Below, piece by piece: positions 1 to 5,224 of a stretch of DNA of 7,151 bases. Origin of the DNA: DATIVK01 sp035465955 (GTDB lineage: Bacteria; Myxococcota; Myxococcia; Myxococcales; Anaeromyxobacteraceae); contig DATIVK010000122.1 of assembly GCA_035465955.1 (NCBI GenBank), positions 1-7,151 on the forward strand, read 5' to 3'. The number at the start of each line of letters is the position of its first letter. Position 1 is the first letter of the stretch. The position numbers and the translations under genes are program-made. Under the pieces are notes generated by a model that did no database searches, was not told where the DNA came from, and was given only the letters and a program-made list of their open reading frames with translations.

Positions 1-595
1 GTGCCGGCGGCGCGGGCGGCTTCGCGCCGGGCGCCGCCGCGAGCTCGGCGAGGCGGGCGAGCGGCGCCGCGAGCATCCCGCGCCCGGCGGCCACGCCGAT
101 CGCGATCCCGCCGAGGCCGAACACGATCGCGGCGAACAGGATCCCCCGCGACCGGCGCTGGGGAGCCGGCGCGGCAGCGACGGGAGCCGGTGCGGTCACG
201 ACGGGAGCCGGTGCGGCTACGACGGGAGCGGGCGCAGCCGCGACGGGAGCCGGTGCGGCTACGACGGGAGCGGGCGCAGCCGCGACGGGAGCGGGCGCAG
301 CCGCGACGGGAGCCGGTGCGGCTACGACGGGAGCGGGCGCAGCCGCGACGGGAGCCGGCGCGGCCACGGCGGGAGCGGGCGTAGGTGCCGGCGCGACGGG
401 CGCCGCGACGGGCGCGGGCTCGGGCTCCGCGCGAGGTGCGGGCGCGGGCGCCAGCTGGGCGCGCGTCGGCTCGGGGAAGGCGAGTGGCTCGTCGCCGCCG
501 ACATCCTCCAGGATGAGATCGTCCGAGACCTCGATGAGGCCTTCTGCTTCGACTGCGCTCGGTGCGGAGGGATCGCGGCTGTCCGGATGGGTCAT
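1..595 (-). CDS. Pro/Ala-repeat single-pass membrane protein, C-terminus cut by window edge
   Basis: Reading leftward from the ATG at 595 gives an open frame of 198 codons without a stop to the window edge, so the C-terminus is missing. Residues 1-45 are acidic (motifs LIEVSDDLILEDV and GGDEPLAF). Residues about 46-145 are almost only Pro, Ala and Val, dominated by 7-residue units APAPVAA/APAPVVA. A basic patch QRRSR (146-150) is followed by one hydrophobic helix (about 151-170, ILFAAIVFGLGGIAIGVAA) and a further Ala/Pro-rich stretch. The basic residues before the helix predict N-terminus in the cytoplasm, so the repeat would be a cytoplasmic spacer and the missing part periplasmic. It lies 59 bases downstream of the MFS transporter gene on the same strand. 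No Shine-Dalgarno is visible; a TAGCAT box 7 bases before the ATG suggests its own leaderless transcript. I do not recognise the family. The gene is confident because of the clean acidic-repeat-helix architecture; function is unknown. Confidence 0.72.
   Translation of the reverse strand, partial: MTHPDSRDPSAPSAVEAEGLIEVSDDLILEDVGGDEPLAFPEPTRAQLAPAPAPRAEPEPAPVAAPVAPAPTPAPAVAAPAPVAAAPAPVVAAPAPVAAAPAPVAAAPAPVVAAPAPVAAAPAPVVAAPAPVVTAPAPVAAAPAPQRRSRGILFAAIVFGLGGIAIGVAAGRGMLAAPLARLAELAAAPGAKPPAPPA
177..386 (-). repeat. Ten tandem 21-bp units coding for Pro/Ala heptapeptides
   Basis: Ten consecutive 21-base units, nearly identical, fill this interval. On the plus strand they alternate between two variants, one with GGGAGCCGGTGCGGCT and one with GGGAGCGGGCGCAGCC, each preceded by ACGAC or GCGAC. 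Because 21 is a multiple of 3, changes in unit number keep the reading frame and alter only spacer length (about residues 71-140 of the membrane protein). A degenerate extra unit precedes the array at about 157-176. The near-identity at the nucleotide level, including third positions, points to recent expansion by slippage or recombination and not just selection for a Pro/Ala composition. Confidence 0.9.
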
Positions 596-608
596 CGCGC
601 CGATGCTA
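596..608 (-). promoter_or_regulatory. Possible leaderless-type -10 box for the Pro/Ala membrane protein
   Basis: On the minus strand TAGCAT (608-603) matches four of six positions of TATAAT and ends exactly 7 bases before the ATG at 595, so transcription would begin at or next to the start codon. No purine-rich Shine-Dalgarno is present between the box and the ATG. No good -35 hexamer is visible at 17-18 bases upstream, so this rests on the -10 and its spacing only. Confidence 0.35.
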
Positions 609-634
609 CAACGGGTGCGCCCGCGACGCGGCTG

Positions 635-653
635 CGCAGGGGACCCACCTGCG
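635..653 (-). terminator. Hairpin just after the MFS transporter stop codon
   Basis: CGCAGG (635-640) and CCTGCG (648-653) form a perfect 6-bp stem with a 7-base loop, lying directly beyond the transporter stop codon on the minus strand. There is no following U-tract, so it would be a weak or factor-assisted terminator, or an mRNA 3' end stabiliser. It may separate the transporter transcript from the downstream membrane-protein gene. Confidence 0.3.
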
Positions 654-654
654 A

Positions 655-1821
655 CTACTTTGGGGTCGCGTGGCGGAGGCGCCCCCGCGGGAGGAGGACC
701 ACCGCGAGCGCGAGCAGCTCCGCGACCGCGGCCGCGGCGTAGACCGGGCGGGCGCCACCGAGCCGGTCGTACCCGACGCCGGCGAGCCAGTAGCCGGCCG
801 CGTTCCCACCACCGAACACGACGGCCGTGAAGAGCGCCTGGCCGGTCGCGCGGAGGCGCGAGGGGATCAGCTCGGCCATCCCGCGCATCGCCGTCCCCCA
901 GAAGAGGCCGAAGGAGAGCCCATGGAAGGCTTGGAGCGCGGCCACCGTCACGGCGCCCGTCGCGCGCGCCATCAGGAGCCAGCGCACGGTCGATCCCAGG
1001 AACGCGATGGAGAAGAGGAGGCGCTGGCTCGCGCGCCTCTCGATTCGGGGGTACGCGAGGAGCACGACGATCTCGGCGACGACGCCGACGCCCATCCCGA
1101 TGCCGGTGACGTCGGCGGGCAGACCGAGGTCGCGCACGTGGACGCCGAAGAAGAGGTGGTAGGGGGCGCAGGCCGCCCAGTGGAACGCGCAGGCGCCGAG
1201 GAAGAGGAGGAGGCGCCGGTCGCGGGCGAGATCGAGCAGCGCTCCGGGGGCCGGGCGCTCTCCGCGATGCGGCGGCTGGGGCGCTCCACGGGCGACCCAC
1301 GCGTAGCCTGCGACGGTCGCCACCACGACGAGCGGGACGAGGACGTCGGCGGCGCGATCCCCGCGGAGCGTCAGGAGGCGGCCGACCGAGAGGGAGAGCG
1401 CGATGAAGCCCACGGACCCGAAGAGCCGGATGCGGGCGTAGGAGAGGCCGGGCTGGGCGTGGCAGAGCTCGATGGCCGTCGAGTCCGCGAGCGGCACCAC
1501 GGCGGCGCTTCCCGCGGTGAGCGCGGCCATCACGGCGCCGAACTGCCAGGGCGCGCGGGCGAGGGGGAGGAAGACGACCGCGAAGGCGGCCCACGCGGTC
1601 GCCAGCCGGAGCGCCCGAGAGGGCGTCGCGTGGTGGTCTGCGAAGGTGGCCCAGCCCATCGCCGCGACGGGCGCGACGAGGGAGGGGATCATCTGGATGG
1701 ATCCGATCGTCCCGCCCCTGTACCCGAGACCGCGCAGGTAGGCGCCGAAGTACGGCATGAGCGTCCCGACGCTTCCGTAGTAGAGGAAGTAGACGAGGCG
1801 GAGGTGTGCGGCGGAGGCCAT
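655..1821 (-). CDS. MFS transporter, HcaT / MFS_1-like family
   Basis: A 388-residue integral membrane protein with about 12 hydrophobic helices in two halves, the usual MFS length. The family is indicated by the N-terminal region LVYFLYYGSVGTLMPYFGAY (9-28), the helix 2-3 loop WATFADHHATPSRA (58-70) in the motif A position, the segment YARIRLFGSVGFIAL (128-142), which is typical of HcaT/MFS_1-like proteins, a charged central loop (about 178-202), and LQAFHGLSFGLFWGT plus RATGQALFTAVVFGGG (about 296-340) in the C-terminal half. Such proteins are proton-driven symporters at the inner membrane; relatives carry phenylpropionate or nucleosides, but the substrate here cannot be read from sequence. 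The ATG at 1821 is chosen because helix 1 begins soon after it; a GTG seven codons upstream is an alternative, and neither has a Shine-Dalgarno. It is divergent from the nucleotidyltransferase with only 43 bases between them, and upstream of the Pro/Ala membrane protein on its own strand. Confidence 0.9.
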   Translation of the reverse strand: MASAAHLRLVYFLYYGSVGTLMPYFGAYLRGLGYRGGTIGSIQMIPSLVAPVAAMGWATFADHHATPSRALRLATAWAAFAVVFLPLARAPWQFGAVMAALTAGSAAVVPLADSTAIELCHAQPGLSYARIRLFGSVGFIALSLSVGRLLTLRGDRAADVLVPLVVVATVAGYAWVARGAPQPPHRGERPAPGALLDLARDRRLLLFLGACAFHWAACAPYHLFFGVHVRDLGLPADVTGIGMGVGVVAEIVVLLAYPRIERRASQRLLFSIAFLGSTVRWLLMARATGAVTVAALQAFHGLSFGLFWGTAMRGMAELIPSRLRATGQALFTAVVFGGGNAAGYWLAGVGYDRLGGARPVYAAAAVAELLALAVVLLPRGRLRHATPK

Positions 1822-1850
1822 CGGGTAGGGTGCCTGTACCACGGGGCGAA

Positions 1851-1860
1851 GGGAGGGAGA
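1851..1860 (+). promoter_or_regulatory. Shine-Dalgarno that fixes a TTG start
   Basis: GGAGG at 1852-1856, inside a purine run GGGAGGGAGA, stands 8 bases before TTG at 1865 and 26 bases before the next in-frame ATG at 1883. The spacing fits only the TTG. The residues gained (MDEIVG) also complete the first beta strand ahead of the nucleotide-binding loop. Confidence 0.7.
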
Positions 1861-1864
1861 ACGC

Positions 1865-2896
1865 TTGGACGAGATCGTCGGGATGGTGCTCTGCGCGGGG
1901 CTCGGGACGCGGCTGCGCCCCCTCACCGAGCACGTCCCCAAGCCCGCGGTCCCCGTCGCCAACCTGCCGCTCGTCCGCTGGTCGCTCGCGCTCCTGCGCG
2001 GCGCGGGCGTGCGCCGCGCGGTGGTCAACGTCCACCACCTGCCCGGCGTCATGGAGCGTGAGGCGCGCGCGGCCGCGGCGGCGCTCGGCATGGAGCTGGC
2101 CGTCTCCCGCGAGCCGGTGATCGCCGGGACGGGCGGCGCCCTGCGGGAGGCGCGCCCGCTCCTCGCGGGAGCGGAGGCCGTGCTGCTCGTGAACGGGGAC
2201 GTCCTCTTCGACGTGGATCTCCGCGCCGCGCTCGCCTCCCACCTCGGGAGCGGCGCCCTCGCTACGATGGTGCTCCTGCCGATGCCGGCGGGGGCGCGGT
2301 ACGCCGCCGTGGAGGTGGACGCGGCCGGCGCGGTGCGGCGGATCGCCGGCACCTTCGGGCCGGGCGGCGACGGCCTCACGCCCCGCCACTTCTCCGGCGT
2401 CCACGTGCTCTCGCCCGCCGTCCTCGACCGCGTCCCGGCGACGCCGATCGAGGTGGACGTCCGCGACGTCTACGCCGGGCTGATGGGCGAGGGGCTCCTG
2501 CGCGGTCACCTCGTGGACGGCTACTGGAACGATCTCGGCGCCCCCGATCGCTACCTCGCGGCCCACGCCGACCTGCTCGCCGGGCGCGTGCCGCTGGACC
2601 CCTTCGACGGCCTCGAGCCGTTCGGCGGGCTGGAGGAGCGCGGCGCGGGAATCCGCGCGGCGCGGTCCGCGCGGATCGACCCGGCCGCGGCGCTCACCGG
2701 GCCGGTCCTCCTGGGCGATGGCGCGGTGGTGGAGGCCGGGGCGCGCGTCGGTCCGGACGCGGTCGTCGGCGCGCGCTGCCGCGTCGCCGCGGGCGCCGAG
2801 GTGCGCGAGGCCGTGCTCTGGGAGGGCACCGTCCTCGCGCCCGGCGAGCGGATCGAGGGGGCGATCGCCGCCGGGAGCGTCCGCCTCCCCGCCTGA
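1865..2896 (+). CDS. NDP-sugar nucleotidyltransferase (sugar-1-phosphate NTP transferase) with beta-helix tail
   Basis: A 343-residue cytoplasmic enzyme expected to transfer a nucleoside monophosphate from NTP to a sugar 1-phosphate, releasing pyrophosphate. The N-terminal Rossmann-like domain shows the signature AGLGTRLRPLTEHVPKP (11-27; Gly-rich loop, Arg16, Lys26), the EPVIAGTGGAL loop (83-93), the metal-binding strand LLVNGDVLFDVD (107-118, Asp112), HFSGVHVLSP (175-184), and GYWNDLGAPDRY (219-230), where Asp223 is expected to bind the second metal position. Residues about 268-340 have hexapeptide-like turns (ALTGPVLLGDGAVVEAGA, VGPDAVVGA) of a left-handed beta-helix. This is the layout of mannose-1-phosphate guanylyltransferase-like and MurU-like proteins. 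The nucleotide and sugar cannot be assigned: the kinase partner seen beside MurU (AmgK) is absent here. It starts with TTG behind a good Shine-Dalgarno, converges with pncB, and likely supplies cell-envelope polysaccharide synthesis. Confidence 0.92.
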   Translation: MDEIVGMVLCAGLGTRLRPLTEHVPKPAVPVANLPLVRWSLALLRGAGVRRAVVNVHHLPGVMEREARAAAAALGMELAVSREPVIAGTGGALREARPLLAGAEAVLLVNGDVLFDVDLRAALASHLGSGALATMVLLPMPAGARYAAVEVDAAGAVRRIAGTFGPGGDGLTPRHFSGVHVLSPAVLDRVPATPIEVDVRDVYAGLMGEGLLRGHLVDGYWNDLGAPDRYLAAHADLLAGRVPLDPFDGLEPFGGLEERGAGIRAARSARIDPAAALTGPVLLGDGAVVEAGARVGPDAVVGARCRVAAGAEVREAVLWEGTVLAPGERIEGAIAAGSVRLPA

Positions 2897-2909
2897 CCGC
2901 CGCCGGCGG
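2897..2909. terminator. Short dyad between convergent nucleotidyltransferase and pncB
   Basis: CCGCC-GCC-GGCGG forms a 5-bp stem with a 3-base loop immediately after the nucleotidyltransferase TGA, in the 40-base gap before the pncB stop codon. No T-run follows on either strand. It could serve both converging transcripts, but a dyad this short is common at this GC content. Confidence 0.22.
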
Positions 2910-2936
2910 ATGCGGCGCGCGCTCCGCGACGGCCTG

Positions 2937-4412
2937 CTAGAGCTTCACGTGGCGCGCCTCGAGGACGAGCCGCGTCCTCAGGTCGTACAGCCCGCGCTCG
3001 AGGCCGACCGGGAACTGGTGCGGGTTCACGAACCGCTTCACGCCCGGGTGGAAGTCGGCGAGCTGCGCGGCCGCACGCGCCCGGCTCTCGGCGAGGGGGG
3101 GGGGATCGTAGACGCGCCGCCCGCCGCGGAAGACGGGGACGAGGAGATCCTCGCCGGGCGTCCCGGCGGGCACCTCGCGCCGGCGCGTCGGGTCGAAGGG
3201 GTCGACGAGGGTCGGCGCCGCGGGCAGCCCCGTCAGCTCGTCCCAGACGACGTCGGCGAGGAAGCCCTTCGGGCCGCGGAAGCGCCGGACCTGCAGGAGG
3301 CCGGGGATGCTCGTCTTCGCCGACTGCTCCGAGACCTTCACGCGGTGACGCCAAGGCGCCGCGGGCCCCTCCCGCGTCGCAGAGAGCTTGTAGACGCCGC
3401 CCAGCGAGGCGTCCTCGGCGCCCGTGACGAGGCGCGTCCCGACGCCCCAGGCCGCGATCCGCGCCCCCTGATCCTTCAGGCTCTGGATGATCGTCTCGTC
3501 GAGCTCGTTGGACCCGTAGATGACCGCCTCGGGGAAGCCCGCCTCGTCGAGCAGGCGGCGGGCCTCGATCGAGAGCCAGGCGAGGTCGCCGGAGTCGAGG
3601 CGGATCCCGACCATCTCCTTCCCCTGCGTGCGGAGCCAGCGCCCCACCTCGATCGCCTTCCGGACGCCCGGGATCGAGTCGTAGGTGTCCACGAGGAAGA
3701 CGCAGTTGCCGGGGAGGGCCTGCGCGTAGGCCTCGAAGGCCTCCTGCTCGTCGTCGAAGAGCATCACCCAGGAGTGCGCGTGGGTGCCGCGCGCCGGGAT
3801 GCCGAAGAGGCGCGCCGCGAGGGTGTTGGAGGTGGAGGCGCAGCCGCCGACGTACGCGGCCCGGCTGGCCGCGAGGCCGCCGTCGATCCCCTGGGCCCGG
3901 CGCAGGCCGAACTCCAGGACCGGCTCGCCGCGGGCCGCCAGCACCACGCGGGCCGCCTTGGTGGCCACGAGCGACTGGAAGTTCACGAGGGTGAGCAGCG
4001 CCGTCTCGAGCAGCATGCAGGAGATCACCGGCCCCCGAACGCGCAGGAGCGGCTCGTGCGGGAAGGCGACCGTGCCCTCGGGCATCGCGTCCACGTCGAC
4101 GCCGAGCTCCAGGCGGCGGAGCAGGTCGAGGAACGTCGGGTCGAAGAGCGGCGCGCCGTCGGCGCCGCGCTGCGCGGCGAGGAACGCGAGGTCGTCCTCG
4201 TCGAAGCGGTAGTGCTCGATGAAGTCGAGCGCCTGGGCGAGCCCCGCGGTGAGCGTGAAGCCGCCGCCGAAGGGGCTCTTGCGGAACGCGAGCGTGAAGA
4301 TCGCCTCCCGGGCGGCGCCGCCGCTGCGGAACGCCGCGGCGGCCATGGTCAGCTCGTAGAAGTCCGTCAGGAGCGCGAGCGAAGGGCGGTAGAGCATCGA
4401 CGGGACCGGCAT
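2937..4412 (-). CDS. pncB: Nicotinate phosphoribosyltransferase
   Basis: A 491-residue cytoplasmic enzyme of the Preiss-Handler NAD salvage route, making nicotinate mononucleotide from nicotinate and PRPP with ATP use. Diagnostic motifs in order: LLTDFYELTM (14-23) at the N-terminus, EFGLRRAQG (167-175), GTHAHSW (209-215) holding the histidine expected to be the autophosphorylated one (His213, aligning with Salmonella His219), VDTYDS (241-246), RLDSGDL (271-277) of the PRPP site, YGSNELDE (299-306), WGVGTRLVT (322-330) and GGVYKLS (338-344). It is longer than the roughly 400-residue enterobacterial PncB and has the C-terminal extension of the long subfamily. The ATG at 4412 has GGAGG 4 bases upstream (4417-4421); Met6 at 4397 is the only close alternative. 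It is divergent from a small membrane protein across 131 bases. A run of ten C in the coding strand (3095-3104, Pro437-Pro439) is a potential frameshift site, though the frame is intact here and the last residues still look native. Confidence 0.96.
   Translation of the reverse strand: MPVPSMLYRPSLALLTDFYELTMAAAAFRSGGAAREAIFTLAFRKSPFGGGFTLTAGLAQALDFIEHYRFDEDDLAFLAAQRGADGAPLFDPTFLDLLRRLELGVDVDAMPEGTVAFPHEPLLRVRGPVISCMLLETALLTLVNFQSLVATKAARVVLAARGEPVLEFGLRRAQGIDGGLAASRAAYVGGCASTSNTLAARLFGIPARGTHAHSWVMLFDDEQEAFEAYAQALPGNCVFLVDTYDSIPGVRKAIEVGRWLRTQGKEMVGIRLDSGDLAWLSIEARRLLDEAGFPEAVIYGSNELDETIIQSLKDQGARIAAWGVGTRLVTGAEDASLGGVYKLSATREGPAAPWRHRVKVSEQSAKTSIPGLLQVRRFRGPKGFLADVVWDELTGLPAAPTLVDPFDPTRRREVPAGTPGEDLLVPVFRGGRRVYDPPPLAESRARAAAQLADFHPGVKRFVNPHQFPVGLERGLYDLRTRLVLEARHVKL
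3095..3104 (-). repeat. C10 homopolymer inside pncB
   Basis: Ten consecutive G on the plus strand (C on the coding strand) encode three prolines and the first base of the next leucine codon, late in pncB. Loss of one base would bring a TGA about 22 codons later and remove roughly 50 native residues. The reading frame is open as given. Confidence 0.9.
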
Positions 4413-4480
4413 GGCGCCTCCGGGGTGCGGGCCAGCCCTAGCAGTACCAGCCGCCGCCGCGCGCGTCCGCGAAAAGGAGG

Positions 4481-4505
4481 GGACGGCGCCCGTGCCCCGC
4501 CGTCC
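4481..4505. promoter_or_regulatory. Perfect 8-bp inverted repeat between pncB and a small membrane protein gene
   Basis: GGACGGCG (4481-4488) and CGCCGTCC (4498-4505) are exact reverse complements separated by 9 bases. Centre-to-centre spacing of the half-sites is 17 bases, somewhat above the 10.5-base helical turn times 1.5. The repeat abuts the candidate -35 box at 4506 and sits in the divergent promoter region, the place for an operator that could act on both genes. It could equally be an RNA stem in a pncB leader if that transcript starts far upstream. Confidence 0.4.
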
Positions 4506-4536
4506 TTGCGGTGACCGGGGCGGGCGCGTAGATAAC
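4506..4536 (+). promoter_or_regulatory. Candidate sigma70-type promoter giving a near-leaderless transcript
   Basis: TTGCGG (4506-4511) is followed by GATAAC (4531-4536, four of six matches to TATAAT) after 19 bases, or by TAGATA (4529-4534) after 17. The box GATAAC ends 7 bases before the ATG at 4544, so the start site would fall at or just before the initiation codon. The sequence between, CGGCCCC, holds no Shine-Dalgarno. Confidence 0.45.
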
Positions 4537-4543
4537 GGCCCCC

Positions 4544-4849
4544 ATGTCCGTCCACACCGCCCTCGCCGTCTCGGCCTTCGGCGCCTCCATCGTGCTGTTC
4601 CTCGCCCACGCGAACCGCGGCCTGCTCCTCGTCGCGCTGGCCGCGAGCGGGCTCGAGGTGCTGATGGCGTTCGGCCTGATCGCCCTGCACGTCTCGGTCT
4701 CCGTGCCGCTCCAGCTGATCCTCGGCGCGCTCATCGCCGTCCCCGCGGTCCTCGTCTGGCTCCGCGCCTCCAGCAAGGCCTCGATCAGCGCCGCGACGGT
4801 GCTCACGCTCGTCGGCGCCCTGCAGGTCTGGCTGGCGATCCTCAGGTAG
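4544..4849 (+). CDS. Small four-helix membrane protein, unknown function
   Basis: A 101-residue, almost wholly hydrophobic protein. Four predicted membrane helices lie at about residues 3-21, 25-47, 54-73 and 80-99, with short loops: AHANRG between the first two, SVSVP between the second and third, and the basic RASSKAS loop (74-80) between the third and fourth. The single obvious positive patch after helix 3 and the lack of any enzymatic motif give no function; the size is like small multidrug-resistance or other four-helix proteins, but I see no conserved Glu in helix 1 and do not assign it there. The ATG has no Shine-Dalgarno and lies right behind a promoter-like sequence, so leaderless translation is likely. 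Its stop is followed by a strong hairpin that faces the lipoprotein gene from the other side. Confidence 0.8.
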   Translation: MSVHTALAVSAFGASIVLFLAHANRGLLLVALAASGLEVLMAFGLIALHVSVSVPLQLILGALIAVPAVLVWLRASSKASISAATVLTLVGALQVWLAILR

Positions 4850-4874
4850 GCCCGCCCTCCGGCCCCGGAAATGG

Positions 4875-4915
4875 GACGGGCGGCCCCGGGCGATCGCTCG
4901 CCCGTGCCGCCCGTC
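4875..4915. terminator. Long symmetric hairpin between convergent genes
   Basis: GACGGGCGG (4875-4883) pairs with CCGCCCGTC (4907-4915) and CGGGCGA (4887-4893) pairs with TCGCCCG (4898-4904), giving 16 G/C-rich pairs interrupted by an internal CCC/TG bulge, with loop TCGC. It lies 25 bases after the four-helix protein stop and 18 bases before the lipoprotein stop on the other strand, the place for a bidirectional terminator. There is no clear U-tract on the plus side; on the minus side CATTTCC follows the stem. Confidence 0.6.
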
Positions 4916-4932
4916 GGTCCGTTCCTGCCGCG

Positions 4933-5052
4933 TCAGCGGTCGATCGACGCGCTCTTGCTGTGGCCGGGGTTGAACCAGCGCTTGGCCTGGCCGGGGGCAC
5001 AGGCGGTGGAGAGCGCGGCGAGGGCGACGGCGAGGACGAGCATCCGCTTCAT
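4933..5052 (-). CDS. Very small lipoprotein
   Basis: An open frame of 39 residues: a basic start MKRM, a hydrophobic core LVLAVALAALS, then the lipobox-like STAC with Cys18, so about 22 residues would remain after lipidation and cleavage by signal peptidase II. The mature part, starting CAPGQAKRWFNPG and ending with a Ser/Lys-rich tail, is hydrophilic with one Trp-Phe pair. Ser at -3 of the lipobox is less common than Leu but fits the broader lipoprotein signal pattern; Leu is at -4. The residue after Cys is Ala, not Asp, so outer-membrane sorting would be expected under the enterobacterial rule, which may not hold here. GGAG (5060-5063) stands 7 bases before the ATG at 5052; an adjacent ATG at 5055 is the alternative. 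I do not recognise a family. Small size lowers confidence, but signal, lipobox, Shine-Dalgarno and terminator all agree. Confidence 0.7.
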   Translation of the reverse strand: MKRMLVLAVALAALSTACAPGQAKRWFNPGHSKSASIDR

Positions 5053-5147
5053 CATTGGACTCCGTTGTGTCAGGGGTTTCGCGCGCACCATACCGCAAAC
5101 CGGGATGTGCGCGAGCGATCCGAGGGAAGATGTCAGACCGGGGCGAT

Positions 5148-5158
5148 AGCCTCAGGCT
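5148..5158. promoter_or_regulatory. 11-base palindrome in the lipoprotein / zinc-ribbon divergent region
   Basis: AGCCTCAGGCT is a perfect palindrome around a central C, in the 169-base gap between the divergent lipoprotein and zinc-ribbon-like genes. No convincing -35/-10 pair could be placed on either strand in this gap: the minus strand has only a TATGGT-like box at 5092-5087, without a matching -35. The palindrome could be an operator, or chance. Confidence 0.22.
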
Positions 5159-5209
5159 GCCGGGCTCCCGCCGTCGACGCGGGCGTTCCGCGTGGCTGCT
5201 CCGAACAGC

Positions 5210-5216
5210 AGGAGGT
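5210..5216 (+). promoter_or_regulatory. Consensus Shine-Dalgarno of the zinc-ribbon-like gene
   Basis: AGGAGGT is a full match to the anti-Shine-Dalgarno core and ends 8 bases before the ATG at 5225. It is the strongest ribosome binding site in the window and indicates efficient translation of the downstream small protein. Confidence 0.8.
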
Positions 5217-5224
5217 AGGAAGCG

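Noticed and set aside
177..386. CRISPR array
   Set aside because: Units are contiguous 21-mers without unique spacers, and they are in frame within a coding region.
562..2061. Long plus-strand open frame antisense to the MFS transporter
   Set aside because: Its product is Arg/Glu/Gly-rich low-complexity sequence with no domain, and it overlaps a transporter with clear family motifs; long antisense frames are expected at this GC content.
1822..2379. N-terminal extension of the MFS transporter frame into the nucleotidyltransferase gene
   Set aside because: The extension is low-complexity Arg/Ser/Pro sequence antisense to conserved nucleotidyltransferase motifs; family proteins start just before helix 1, which fits the ATG at 1821.
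2718..4514. Long plus-strand open frame antisense to pncB
   Set aside because: Composition is Arg/Glu/Ala-rich, with no motif or Shine-Dalgarno. The opposite strand encodes an unmistakable nicotinate phosphoribosyltransferase.
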